Below, one piece after another: positions 36,102 through 43,952 of a stretch of 64,000 nucleotides of DNA. Position numbers and translations under genes: made by a program. Every line of letters begins with the position of its first letter. The stretch's first letter is position 1. The stretch spans positions 3,849,501-3,913,500 of the forward strand of contig NC_008380.1 of the NCBI RefSeq assembly GCF_000009265.1. Reading direction: 5' to 3'. A model generated the notes under the pieces. That model was not told the DNA's origin. It worked only from the letters and a program-made list of their open reading frames with translations, and did no database searches. The stretch comes from Rhizobium johnstonii 3841. GTDB taxonomy: Bacteria; Pseudomonadota; Alphaproteobacteria; Rhizobiales; Rhizobiaceae.

Positions 36102-36126
36102 GGAACCTCGGATTGGCGCGGTCGTT
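36102..36126 (+). promoter_or_regulatory. EcfG-type promoter of the DUF1236 gene
   Basis: GGAAC (36102-36106), 16 bp, CGTT (36123-36126): an exact match to the alphaproteobacterial general stress promoter, 33 bp before the ATG. Confidence 0.8.
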
Positions 36127-36159
36127 ACCCAAGCGCAACCCCAGCAAAGGAGAAGCAAA

Positions 36160-36555
36160 ATGTACAAGATCCTACTTGTCTCCAGCGCCCTTGCGCTGTC
36201 GTCGCTCGCCACCAATGCGCTGGCTGACGGAGCGGTCACCGGTGCTGCCGGTGGCGCCATCACCGGCGCAATCGTCGGCGGCCCCGTGGGTGCTGCCATT
36301 GGCGGTGTGGCCGGTGGTGTCGCCGGTGCCGTTGTCGATCCGCCACCGCGCGAGGTCGTCACCTATGTCCAGCAGCAGCCGGCTCCGACCGCCTCCGTGG
36401 TCATCCAGGAACCGATCGTCGTTGGCAAGCCGCTTCCGGCAGACGTCATCGTGACGCCGGTGCCTGACAATCCGAAATATGCCTATACGGTCATCAACAA
36501 CCAACGCGTGATTGTCGAACCCCGCACCCACCGTGTGGTGCAGGTGATTGAATAA
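36160..36555 (+). CDS. Exported DUF1236 protein with Gly/Ala-rich segment
   Basis: 131 residues. A signal peptide (about 1-22) leads to a glycine-zipper-like stretch (GAAGGAITGAIVGGPVGAAIGG) followed by a DUF1236 domain (YAYTVINNQRVIVEPRTHRVVQVIE). Such proteins are common in rhizobial envelopes and of unknown function. AAAGGAG lies 9 bp before the ATG. The exact EcfG-type promoter upstream makes it a predicted member of the general stress regulon. A terminator follows. Confidence 0.82.
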   Translation: MYKILLVSSALALSSLATNALADGAVTGAAGGAITGAIVGGPVGAAIGGVAGGVAGAVVDPPPREVVTYVQQQPAPTASVVIQEPIVVGKPLPADVIVTPVPDNPKYAYTVINNQRVIVEPRTHRVVQVIE

Positions 36556-36560
36556 ACAGG

Positions 36561-36597
36561 AAGAAAGGGTCCGCCTCCGGGACCCTTTCTTCTCTAA
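36561..36597 (+). terminator. Rho-independent terminator of the DUF1236 gene
   Basis: 12-bp perfect stem AAGAAAGGGTCC / GGACCCTTTCTT with a 7-nt loop, directly after the gene. Confidence 0.9.
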
Positions 36598-36600
36598 GCG

Positions 36601-36628
36601 AAAACCGCCGCCCCGAAAGGACGGCGGT
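36601..36628 (-). terminator. Terminator of the Gfo/Idh gene
   Basis: Leftward hairpin ACCGCCG / CGGCGGT with 11-nt loop, followed on the - strand by TTTT. It lies 22 bp after the stop of the oxidoreductase gene. Confidence 0.75.
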
Positions 36629-36649
36629 CGTGCTGTTTGATCGGGCGGA

Positions 36650-37693
36650 TCAGACCTTCAGCTCGCGCCGCTCGCGCTCGGTCACCATCGCAAGGTCGAG
36701 CACCTTCTGCAGGTTGGCGGCGTGGCGGAAGTTCGGGTCCGGCTGGATGCCGCTTGCCACGGCCTCGGCAAAACGTTGGTAGTTGGTCGCCACCGGTTCA
36801 ACCTCGATCTTCGTCCAGGTGGCGGTTTCGACATCCTCGCCGAGGCAGCCATGCAGCTCGGAACCACTGGGACGATGGATGACCTCAAGGCTGCCCCTCT
36901 CGCCATAAATGCGCAGCTTCAACTCGTTCAGATGCCCTGTCGCCCAGCGACTGGCATGGATGACGCCGAGCGCGCCGTTGGCAAAATCGACGGACATGGT
37001 GAAGCTGTCATTGGCATCGAGCAGATATTCGCCGATCTGGCCGCCCGGCGCCTTGTTGAACGTCTTCAACCGGGCAAAGACGTGATCGATGTCGGTCGCC
37101 GCGCCATAGGCGGCGAAATCGAGAATATGGATGCCGACGTCGCCAAGCACGCCGTTCGAACCGTGGCCGGTGGAAAGCCGCCACAACCAGGTCGATTCCG
37201 TGCGCCAGTCGCCCCAGGCACGCGACACCAGCCAGCTCTGGAGATAGGAGGCTTCCACATGTCTGATCGTGCCGAGCTCGCCGGCGAGCACCATCTCGCG
37301 GGCGCGCTGCAGCGGCGCGACGTTGCGATAGGTGAGATTGACCATGTTGATGACGCCGGCCTTTTCGGCCGCCTCCGTCATCTCCAGCGCCTTCGCATAG
37401 TTCTCCGCCAGCGGCTTTTCGCAGAACACATGCTTGCCCGCAGCAATCAGCGCCATCGTCGTCGGGTGATGGATGCGGTCGGGCGTGACATTTGTCGCCG
37501 CATCGAATTCACCCCAGGCGATCGCCTCCTCCAGCGAAAGAAACCGCTTTTCGATGTTGAACTTGTCGGCGAAGGCCGAAAGCCGCTCGGGATCGGTGTC
37601 GACGGCGCCGACCACCGTCACGCCGTCGATGAGAGGGAAGCGGGCGAGCTGGTTTTTCGCCATCACGCCCGTGCCAAGAACGAGTAGTCGCAT
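36650..37693 (-). CDS. Gfo/Idh/MocA-family sugar oxidoreductase
   Basis: 347 residues. NAD(P)-binding start LLVLGTGVMAKNQLARF, the EKP motif of the family (KHVFCEKPLA) and a C-terminal substrate domain with GDVGIHILDF. It probably oxidises a sugar or a sugar derivative. It lies 9 bp downstream of a ThuA-like gene, an arrangement resembling thuA-thuB of trehalose use in Sinorhizobium, though the transporter genes of that operon are absent here. The precise substrate is open. Confidence 0.82.
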   Translation of the reverse strand: MRLLVLGTGVMAKNQLARFPLIDGVTVVGAVDTDPERLSAFADKFNIEKRFLSLEEAIAWGEFDAATNVTPDRIHHPTTMALIAAGKHVFCEKPLAENYAKALEMTEAAEKAGVINMVNLTYRNVAPLQRAREMVLAGELGTIRHVEASYLQSWLVSRAWGDWRTESTWLWRLSTGHGSNGVLGDVGIHILDFAAYGAATDIDHVFARLKTFNKAPGGQIGEYLLDANDSFTMSVDFANGALGVIHASRWATGHLNELKLRIYGERGSLEVIHRPSGSELHGCLGEDVETATWTKIEVEPVATNYQRFAEAVASGIQPDPNFRHAANLQKVLDLAMVTERERRELKV

Positions 37694-37702
37694 GGGTGCT
37701 CC

Positions 37703-38488
37703 TCAGCGGTAACCGGCTTCGCCGGCCTGGTGCAGTCTTGGGCCGCGTTCGACGATCGGCTCCAGTGCTTTTTCTACCGGCACATTTGGAGCATCGGTAA
37801 TGCTCTTCCATGCACCCTCGGGATTATAGGCCCACTTCACGCCGTTGATCAGCACCTTCTGGACATTGACGTCATGATAGGTCGGATAGGTCTCGTGGCC
37901 GGGGCGGAAATAGAAGATGTTGCCGGCGCCGCGGCGCCAGGTCAGGCCTGAGCGGAACACTTCGCCGCCCTGGAACCAGGAGATGAACACCGTTTCGAGC
38001 GGTTCCGGCACAGAGAACTGCTCGCCGTACATTTCCTCGTTCTCAAGCTCGAAATGCTCGCCGATACCGGCGGCGATCGGATGGCGCTGGTTGATCGTCC
38101 ACAGTCGCTCGCGCTCACCCGCCTCGCGCCACTTCAGCGCGCAGGGCGTGCCCATCAGCCGCTTGAAGATCTTGGAGAAATGGCCGGAATGCAGCACCAG
38201 CAGGCCCATGCCTTCCCAGACGCGCTTGGCGACACGCTCGACAACCACATCGGAGACCGCGCCGTGATCCTTGTGGCCCCACCAGGTCAAGACGTCGGTC
38301 TCAGTAAGACGGGCTTCGCTGAGGCCGTGCTCCGGCTCCTGCAGCGTCGCTGTCGTCGCCGAGATACTTGGATCGGTGTTCAGCGCATTGGCGATCGTAG
38401 TGTGCATGCCCTCGGGATAGATCCCCCGGACGATCTCATTGGTAGTCTCGTGAATATTCTCTCCCCAGACGACGGTGCGAATGGCCAT
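37703..38488 (-). CDS. ThuA-like protein (trehalose utilisation family)
   Basis: 261 residues with the class I glutamine amidotransferase-like fold of ThuA: DVLTWWGHKDHG, GLLVLHSGHFSKIFKRLMG and RPGHETYPTYHD. Members act on trehalose or other disaccharide derivatives together with a Gfo/Idh partner, which follows here. ATG 38488 has AGGAG 9 bp upstream; the frame is open to 38599 without family similarity. A LacI-type palindrome lies about 50 bp upstream. Confidence 0.82.
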   Translation of the reverse strand: MAIRTVVWGENIHETTNEIVRGIYPEGMHTTIANALNTDPSISATTATLQEPEHGLSEARLTETDVLTWWGHKDHGAVSDVVVERVAKRVWEGMGLLVLHSGHFSKIFKRLMGTPCALKWREAGERERLWTINQRHPIAAGIGEHFELENEEMYGEQFSVPEPLETVFISWFQGGEVFRSGLTWRRGAGNIFYFRPGHETYPTYHDVNVQKVLINGVKWAYNPEGAWKSITDAPNVPVEKALEPIVERGPRLHQAGEAGYR

Positions 38489-38538
38489 GATGTGCTCCTG
38501 TAGAACCTGGAAATATCGATAGGCGGGTAAGCAGGATT

Positions 38539-38550
38539 CAAAGCGCTTTG
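38539..38550. promoter_or_regulatory. LacI-type operator candidate
   Basis: Perfect palindrome CAAAGCGCTTTG. The AAAGCGCTTT core is typical of LacI/GalR regulators of sugar genes. It lies about 50 bp upstream of the ThuA-like ATG, where it would block its promoter. No LacI-family gene is in the window. Confidence 0.55.
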
Positions 38551-38679
38551 GAAAACAGCGCTGGCTGCGCCTCGTCTCCTCCACGTCCAAGGAACACATA
38601 GACCTTTGTCAGTATTTTGACAAAGGGGAAAATTTATCGGCCGAAGGCGGAGAGACCACCTGCCAATATCACAGCAATA

Positions 38680-39021
38680 TCAATGCGAAACGGATTTCGA
38701 GAACAGATTGACGACCATAACGCCCGATATGATCAGCCCAAGGCCGACGATTGCCGGCAGGTCGAGGCGCTGCTTGAAAAACACCAGGCCGACCGAGGAA
38801 ATCAGCACGATTCCCAAAGCGCTCCAAATCGCATAGGCGATACCGACCGGGATGCTTTTCAGAGTCAGCGACAGGCAATAGAAGGCGGCCGCATAACAAG
38901 CGACGACGAGTGCCGTCGGCCCGATGCGGGTAAACTGCTGCGACAGCTGCAGCGCGGTCGTGCCGATGACCTCGAGCACGATGGCTGCAAACAGCAGCCC
39001 GTAGACGGCGGCCTGGCTCAT
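38680..39021 (-). CDS. Small multidrug resistance (SMR) transporter
   Basis: 113 residues, four TM helices. The essential membrane Glu is in AAIVLEVIGTTAL, and YAIWSALGIVLI and the final GLGLIISGVMVVNL are as in EmrE/SugE. It works as a dimer exchanging protons for cationic drugs or guanidinium-like compounds. It lies 18 bp downstream of a TetR gene in the same direction. Confidence 0.87.
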   Translation of the reverse strand: MSQAAVYGLLFAAIVLEVIGTTALQLSQQFTRIGPTALVVACYAAAFYCLSLTLKSIPVGIAYAIWSALGIVLISSVGLVFFKQRLDLPAIVGLGLIISGVMVVNLFSKSVSH

Positions 39022-39039
39022 GGCGGATTCCTTTTCGAA

Positions 39040-39603
39040 TTACCTGCCGGTCAGTTCGACAAGGCGATCGATGAGATCGCGCCTCAGAACGCCGTTGATA
39101 TCATGGCTTTCCAACGTATCTGCGAACCAAAGTCCGTCGGCGGCGAAGCGCACGACTTGTGCGTCGAGGGAGGAATCGGTGCCGATATATTCCTCGGCCC
39201 GCGCCTGCACCCATTGGCGCCAGCGAAGACGCAGCCGGGGCTCGGCAAGAAGCGCGATCGTCACCTGCGTCCAACTCCTGGAATCGTCGGGACGTTCCTT
39301 GAGACCGGATACCGCCCTGAGATAGGCGCGGGTGAAGCGGCCCTGCGGCAGCGGATCGCCGCGCATCAGTTCCTCTATATCGGCGTCGAACTTTTCGAGC
39401 AGGCTCTCGAAAAGGGCATCGAGCAGCGCATTCTTCGTCGGGAAGTGATGCAGCAGCCCTCCCTTGCTGACGCTGGACGCGGCGGAAACCGCATCGAGCG
39501 TGACGGCCGCCATGCCGTCGCTGGCAGCAAGGCGCGCGGCGACCTCCAGCAACTGCTGGCGCACGAGCACGGGCTGTTTCTTGCGATGATGAGCGTTCGA
39601 CAT
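39040..39603 (-). CDS. TetR-family regulator of the SMR transporter
   Basis: 187 residues. HTH in AASDGMAAVTLDAVSAASSVSKGGLLHHFPTK (here split by the turn near residue 40), followed by a C-terminal ligand domain of the TetR_C_11-like type. Operon with the SMR gene. ATG 39603 is chosen because the HTH starts about 15 residues later. A perfect 14-bp palindrome lies 13 bp upstream and is the likely autoregulatory operator. Confidence 0.83.
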   Translation of the reverse strand: MSNAHHRKKQPVLVRQQLLEVAARLAASDGMAAVTLDAVSAASSVSKGGLLHHFPTKNALLDALFESLLEKFDADIEELMRGDPLPQGRFTRAYLRAVSGLKERPDDSRSWTQVTIALLAEPRLRLRWRQWVQARAEEYIGTDSSLDAQVVRFAADGLWFADTLESHDINGVLRRDLIDRLVELTGR

Positions 39604-39616
39604 GCAGATAAAAGAT

Positions 39617-39630
39617 ACCGTCCGGACGGT
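39617..39630. promoter_or_regulatory. TetR operator palindrome
   Basis: Perfect palindrome ACCGTCCGGACGGT, ending 27 bp upstream of the TetR ATG on the leftward strand. AccGTCCGGACggT-type sites are known for TetR/AcrR regulators. Confidence 0.7.
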
Positions 39631-39771
39631 TTTGTCAAGGAGAATCGGGCGCAACCCCTGCCGTGCCGGCATTATGCGCGAAATGCCGCGGCAACTTGAT
39701 GACAGTTGCGATCATTTTCCGACCGGTGCATGAAGAGGCCGGGGAATGGTTGAGGCAATGGGGATGGTTTC

Positions 39772-40182
39772 GTGACGGAAAAGGTCACCACCTTATATCA
39801 GGCGATCGGCGGCGATCCTGTCGTGCGGGCGCTGACGCACCGCTTCTACGAACTGATGGACAGGCTGCCGGAGGCGAGCAACGTGCGGGCCGTGCACCCG
39901 CCGAGCCTTGAGGGCAGCGAAGAGAAATTCTACGAATATATGACCGGTTATCTCGGCGGCCCGCCGCTCTATACCGACAAGCGCGGCCATCCGCGTCTGC
40001 GCAGCCGCCATTTCGTCGCCGAGATCGGCCCTGTCGAGCGCAACGAGTGGCTGCTCTGTTTTCGCCGCGCCCTGGACGAGACGATATCGAGCCAGGAGCT
40101 GCGCGATCTCATCTGGGCACCGGTCGAACGGCTCGCCTATCACATGCAGAACAAGGCCCCTGACGACAAGGAACAACCATGA
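39772..40182 (+). CDS. Group II truncated haemoglobin
   Basis: 136 residues. Proximal His in LRSRHFVAEIG, Trp at the G8 position in ERNEWLLCF, and GGPPLYTDKRGHPRL, all typical of trHbII. It binds O2 or NO and may protect against nitrosative stress. The start is GTG 39772; no strong ribosome site is seen. Its stop overlaps the next ATG (ATGA), so the DUF423 gene is coupled to it. Confidence 0.88.
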   Translation: MTEKVTTLYQAIGGDPVVRALTHRFYELMDRLPEASNVRAVHPPSLEGSEEKFYEYMTGYLGGPPLYTDKRGHPRLRSRHFVAEIGPVERNEWLLCFRRALDETISSQELRDLIWAPVERLAYHMQNKAPDDKEQP

Positions 40183-40550
40183 GCTTGAACGCGCGTCTGG
40201 AGCCGGTGCTCTATCTCTTTGCCGGCCTGTTTGGCGTAGCCGGCGTGGCGCTTGCCGCCCTTGCTGCCCATGGCGGCGGCGAGGCCAATCTTGCGGCATC
40301 CGCATCTGCCATGTGCCTTGCCCACGCCCCTGCCCTGCTGGCATTGGCTCTCGGCAACACCAGGCTCAGAACCGCCTGGCTGGCCGGTTTGCTGATGATT
40401 GCCGGAACGCTGCTTTTTGCGGGCGATCTCGTCACCCTGCGCTTTTCCGGCTCTGGCCTCTTCCCCTACGCCGCGCCGACCGGCGGCTGGGCAATGATGC
40501 TTGGCTGGCTGGCCATTGCGGCAGGCGCGGTTCTACGCGTCAGGACTTGA
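40179..40550 (+). CDS. DUF423 membrane protein
   Basis: 123 residues with four TM helices and the AALAAHGGGEANL motif near residue 30 typical of the DUF423/YgdD family. The function is unknown. It is translationally coupled to the truncated haemoglobin gene by an ATGA overlap. Confidence 0.82.
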   Translation: MSLNARLEPVLYLFAGLFGVAGVALAALAAHGGGEANLAASASAMCLAHAPALLALALGNTRLRTAWLAGLLMIAGTLLFAGDLVTLRFSGSGLFPYAAPTGGWAMMLGWLAIAAGAVLRVRT

Positions 40551-40589
40551 GACGACGGTTCGGAGCGTTGCTCAACGAGCAGCTCCGAT

Positions 40590-40850
40590 CTTCTCACTCG
40601 ACGGAGAAGGAGGGCGAAGACGCCGCCACACGTCTCTTCTCCCCAGCGGGGTCCGAAGGACGGGTCGAGACCCGTGGCTCGAACCCGGTCGGTGCCGGCA
40701 GGCGGTTGAGGGGGTGAGCGGCAAAGCCGCGAATGTACGGACCGCGAGTGAAGGGCAACATGAATGTTGTGCCGTGTGGCCCCCTCATCCAGCCCTTCGG
40801 GCCACCTTCTCCCCGCTGGGGAGAAGAGGGAGCAAGCCTCACCTGTCCTT
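40590..40850. repeat. RIME-like palindromic mosaic repeat
   Basis: Intergenic block with paired CTTCTCCCC / GGGGAGAAG segments (about 40629 and 40808-40833), GGGTCGAGACCC, and a CCCCTCATCCAGCCC end. This resembles Rhizobium intergenic mosaic elements. It contains no gene. A related element lies at 49014-49154. Confidence 0.6.
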
Positions 40851-40888
40851 CACACCAAACAGGAGGGCGAAAAACGCATCAACAGAAC

Positions 40889-41203
40889 TCAAATCCCATC
40901 GACCACATTGAAGCCTTCGAAAACAGGCGGCCCCTTGTAGATCGCCTTGTGATCGCCGGCATTGCGGTGCGCCGCGCGAAAGCTCTCGGACTTCGTCCAG
41001 TGCTGAAAATCAGCTTCGCTCTTCCAGACCGTGTGCGAGGAATAGAGCGTATAGCCTTCCTCGTCGTTGACCTTGCCCCGCAACAGGCGGAATTCGACGA
41101 AACCGGGCACCTCGGGCAGGCTGGAATCGCGACTGCGCCAGACCGTCTCGAAATCACCTTCGCTCCCGGTTGCAACCTTGAAGCGGTTCATTGCGATATA
41201 CAT
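40889..41203 (-). CDS. IsdG/HmuQ-like haem-degrading monooxygenase
   Basis: 104 residues of the antibiotic-monooxygenase fold: MNRFKVATGSEGDFETVW, PGFVEFRLLRG, YTLYSSHTVWKSEADFQHWTKSESF and HRNAGDH. The WxS...F.HW pattern with a late His matches haem degraders HmuQ/HmuD of rhizobia, which open haem to release iron. It is the last of three genes led by the DUF2325 gene, next to tonB and hmuPSTUV, and an iron box precedes the unit. Confidence 0.82.
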   Translation of the reverse strand: MYIAMNRFKVATGSEGDFETVWRSRDSSLPEVPGFVEFRLLRGKVNDEEGYTLYSSHTVWKSEADFQHWTKSESFRAAHRNAGDHKAIYKGPPVFEGFNVVDGI

Positions 41204-41212
41204 GAAATCTCC

Positions 41213-41485
41213 TTACGCCTTCCTCTTGCCCGCCCTGGCAGAACGCAAGGGAAAGGCGAGAACATTATCGCCGTTTGCCACTGCTGGGCCAAGCGGTCTT
41301 GTTGTCGCTTCCCCGGGCATGCGCGCTTCCCAAGTCGGGAACAGCGTCACATTCTGGTAGATCTGCTGGCGTTCGGCATGCTGCTGGAAAAGTTCGTAAA
41401 GTTCGGGCACGAGGCCCTCGCCTGTCTGCGCGGCGAGCTTATGCAGGCCGATCATGGTGAAGCCGTCGGGACGCTGGTCGTTCAT
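41213..41485 (-). CDS. Unrecognised protein of the haem region
   Basis: 90 residues, no signal and no TM. It contains MIGLHKLAAQTGEGLVPELYELFQQHAE and a basic Arg/Lys-rich tail (RSARAGKRKA). There is one His pair candidate (H15, H31) and no Cys. Its stop is 9 bp before the haem-degrader ATG, and its ATG overlaps the stop of the DUF2325 gene (ATGA), so all three are co-translated. A role in haem handling is inferred only from that. Confidence 0.7.
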   Translation of the reverse strand: MNDQRPDGFTMIGLHKLAAQTGEGLVPELYELFQQHAERQQIYQNVTLFPTWEARMPGEATTRPLGPAVANGDNVLAFPLRSARAGKRKA

Positions 41486-41889
41486 CGGGAATTGTCTCGT
41501 TCGTTCATCGTCTGCAGCGCACGCTCCAGGCTGGACTTGCTGCCGTTGCGAAGCGGGATGAAGGTCTTGCTGAACTTCTTGCAGCCGGTCTTCACACGCA
41601 GGCAGGCATCGTGGCTGATACAGTCGATGGGGCAGAAGACGCAGTCGACCGAGGGAAGCAGAGTATCGATGCGGGAAACCGCTTCGCGCAGACCGCCATC
41701 ATGGTGGATGAGCTCAGCGCCGAAATTGCTGGCGATCTGGCGAAGATGCGCCACCTGGCAGTCACGACCGCCGACATAAAGGAAACTGCGGCCATCCAGT
41801 TTGGATCGCCCGGAGGATGCCTGACCGGCGTCCTCGCCCGTGCTATCACGGACCTCCCGGTTCGAACCCTTCTTGCCCTTGCGAGCCAT
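41482..41889 (-). CDS. DUF2325 Cys-rich protein of the haem region
   Basis: 135 residues. A basic, disordered N-terminus is followed by a DUF2325 domain: FLYVGGRDCQVAHLRQIA, LIHHDGG, then a cysteine cluster of the form CX2CX3CX5CX6C (VDCVFCPIDCISHDACLRVKTGC). The cluster could hold a metal, FeS or haem. It heads a three-gene unit with an unknown and an IsdG-like enzyme, about 90 bp after a TGA-N9-TCA iron box. The function of DUF2325 proteins is not established. Confidence 0.75.
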   Translation of the reverse strand: MARKGKKGSNREVRDSTGEDAGQASSGRSKLDGRSFLYVGGRDCQVAHLRQIASNFGAELIHHDGGLREAVSRIDTLLPSVDCVFCPIDCISHDACLRVKTGCKKFSKTFIPLRNGSKSSLERALQTMNERDNSR

Positions 41890-41979
41890 ATGCCACCCGT
41901 TCGCTCGTTGATCGTCACACGATTCCTGCGTGTGCGGGTGGACCTTATTAAACTTGATTTTTAGAGTAAAGTATAAAGT

Positions 41980-41994
41980 TGATTGTTTTTATCA
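41980..41994. promoter_or_regulatory. Iron-responsive operator (RirA-type) of the DUF2325 unit
   Basis: TGA, 9 bp, TCA: the core of rhizobial IRO boxes bound by RirA. It lies about 90 bp upstream of the DUF2325 ATG (leftward) and right after the tonB stop. Confidence 0.55.
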
Positions 41995-41996
41995 TA

Positions 41997-43316
41997 TTAA
42001 TTCACTGTGATTGGCAAGGAGGTGAAGTTTCTCCCGCTCCCACCGGGCGTCGGGCCAAATGGTGCGGCGCGCCGAACAGCCTCGACGGCGAGTTGGTCGA
42101 TTTCAGGCACGCCGGAACCGCGTGTGACGCGAACCGAAGTCAAGCCGCCGCTACCATTCACTGAAAACGAGACGACCACGGTTCCCTCGACGCCACGAGG
42201 TGTTCTGATTGAACGACGAATGCGACTACGAACCTTTCCGTCGTAATTGGCATTGGCTGCCGTTCCGATCCCGTCGTTATTGCCGGCCGAACGCGAATTG
42301 CTATCCGATTGAGCCGTCGCGTTACCTTCGGCGACACCTCGTTCAGAATCCTGCTGCGCCTCACCCTCCGAACCGGCAGCCTTTTTCGGCGGGCGCTTCT
42401 TCTCGACCGGCTTCGGCTTTTCCTGCGCCACCACCTTCGGCTTCTGCGTCGGCGTCACGATCTCCTGCGGCACCTCCGGCTCCGGCTGGATTTCCGCCGT
42501 TTCGACGGGCTTCACCTCTTCGGGCTCGGCAGCAGCGACAGGCGGCACCTCCGATGGCTGAACTTCCGGAGGGACCTCTTCAGCAGGTTTCTGCTCTTCC
42601 GGAACGACGGTCGACATCGGCTGCGCTACAGCAGTTTCAGCCGGCACTTCGGAAACGAGAACCTCCGGCTCCGCAGCGGTGACGGTTTCGGGCGAGACGC
42701 GCGTCACCTCGGGAGGAGGAGCCTGCTGGACGGTATCCTGGGTCTCGACCGGCGCGACTTCGGTCGGCTGAACGGTTTCCAGTTGAAGTTCCGCCGCTTC
42801 GGTCGGCTGGATCTTATCCGGTTCGACGGCCTCCGGAATGATTTCTTCCTGCACCGTGACTTCGGTCTCGCCGGCAGCAGTCTGGTCGATATCCGAGTTG
42901 CCGTACATCACCACGCTCACGGCTTCGCCCGCTTCCTCGATCGCCTCTTCCGGAGCATTTGGGAAGGCAATGAGCAACACCGCAGCCAAGGTCATATGGA
43001 AAATTAGCGAACAAACGCAGGTCAACACCACCCGCCGCCGCACCGGCGCCTTCTCGTCCTCCTGCTTTTCCACCGCTGCATCCATCGGCGGCGCAGGGAC
43101 AGAGGCTGTCGGTTCGGTTTCCGGATGATCGGGAAAGGAGGAGATCTGTGCGAAGCGCGCGTAGTGGACCACCGCCTCACCGGCCGGCTGCCGCTGCACA
43201 TTGCGCAGGTCGGAAAGCTCGTGGCCGGGATGCATGTTGTTATCGTTCAGACCGCCGTCAGCGTCCGGCTCCCCGATGAGCACCTGTCTCGATCTGGTCT
43301 TCGCTGAAATTGCCAT
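41997..43316 (-). CDS. tonB: TonB energy transducer
   Basis: 439 residues. A long cytoplasmic N-terminus (about 1-90) is followed by one TM (VVLTCVCSLIFHMTLAAVLLI), then a Pro/Glu/Val-rich spacer (about 115-340) crossing the periplasm and a C-terminal TonB domain (GVEGTVVVSFSVNGSGGL, VEAVRRAAPF). It transmits proton-motive force to outer-membrane haem and siderophore receptors. The N-terminal extension is longer than in E. coli TonB. It lies downstream of orf1 and divergent from hmuPSTUV. No exbB or exbD is in the window. Confidence 0.88.
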   Translation of the reverse strand: MAISAKTRSRQVLIGEPDADGGLNDNNMHPGHELSDLRNVQRQPAGEAVVHYARFAQISSFPDHPETEPTASVPAPPMDAAVEKQEDEKAPVRRRVVLTCVCSLIFHMTLAAVLLIAFPNAPEEAIEEAGEAVSVVMYGNSDIDQTAAGETEVTVQEEIIPEAVEPDKIQPTEAAELQLETVQPTEVAPVETQDTVQQAPPPEVTRVSPETVTAAEPEVLVSEVPAETAVAQPMSTVVPEEQKPAEEVPPEVQPSEVPPVAAAEPEEVKPVETAEIQPEPEVPQEIVTPTQKPKVVAQEKPKPVEKKRPPKKAAGSEGEAQQDSERGVAEGNATAQSDSNSRSAGNNDGIGTAANANYDGKVRSRIRRSIRTPRGVEGTVVVSFSVNGSGGLTSVRVTRGSGVPEIDQLAVEAVRRAAPFGPTPGGSGRNFTSLPITVN

Positions 43317-43370
43317 CTTATGCCTCGGACAGTCTGGACATGCCCGCCGGGATTCATTCCCGGCGTATTC

Positions 43371-43808
43371 TTAGCCCTCGAAGGGAACCGAAATCTGCGA
43401 GCGGGTGACGAGACCCTTCATGCATTCGCCGGCCGCCGGACCGTCGCAGACCGGCGTGTCGTTGATGATGATGCGGGTGACCGTCTCGCACTTCACATTC
43501 GGCATATCGAACTGGCGCACGCGCTTCTTGCCCTGCGGCAGATCACGGAAGTCGAGCACGGTGATGCGGTCGACGGCATTCTTGTCGTTGAAAAAGGCAA
43601 GCTCGAAGGAGATCTTGTTGATCGGGGTCTGGAGATTGTTCTCGGCGACGAAAGTCATCATGCAGCCCTTTTGCGATGGCGCCAGAGCGTTGAGTTCGAC
43701 ATCCAGCTTGGCGGTTGCCGCATCCTGCGCCTGGCAAATGCCTGAAACCGCCATCACCATGCCGGCTGCAACAGCCGCAAACCTACCCGTCATCATCTTC
43801 TCCGCCAT
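43371..43808 (-). CDS. Exported orf1 of the tonB unit
   Basis: 145 residues. A signal peptide (about 1-27, ending CQAQ) leads to a domain with four Cys (KGCMMTF, VKCETV, PVCDGP, GECMKG) that can form two disulphides. LAPSQKGCMMTFVAENN and the rest do not match a named family that I know. It lies 54 bp upstream of tonB; in R. leguminosarum an orf1-tonB operon next to hmuPSTUV is iron-regulated, and this matches. A hairpin (CGCCGGGA / TCCCGGCG) lies between the two genes. Confidence 0.78.
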   Translation of the reverse strand: MAEKMMTGRFAAVAAGMVMAVSGICQAQDAATAKLDVELNALAPSQKGCMMTFVAENNLQTPINKISFELAFFNDKNAVDRITVLDFRDLPQGKKRVRQFDMPNVKCETVTRIIINDTPVCDGPAAGECMKGLVTRSQISVPFEG

Positions 43809-43894
43809 TGTCGCGAACCGCCGCCAGGCGGCCTCATATCAGCAATCTCAAAAACTTGACTGTATTTGTCTCCTATTGCGTCTTTAAAAAACTA

Positions 43895-43909
43895 TGAGTA
43901 AGAAAGTCA
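43895..43909. promoter_or_regulatory. Iron-responsive operator between orf1-tonB and hmuP
   Basis: TGA, 9 bp, TCA (43895-43909), 43 bp before the hmuP ATG and 87 bp from the orf1 start. A second imperfect box (TGA, 9 bp, TCT) lies at 43857-43871, nearer orf1. Both promoters of this divergent region are therefore probably under RirA. Confidence 0.6.
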
Positions 43910-43952
43910 AGATAATTGTCATCACAACCGGGGACCCCTGATCACCGGCCTT

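Noticed and set aside
39663..39911. An 82-codon frame overlapping the start of the truncated haemoglobin gene
   Set aside because: It is out of frame with the globin, low in coding character and lacks a ribosome site.
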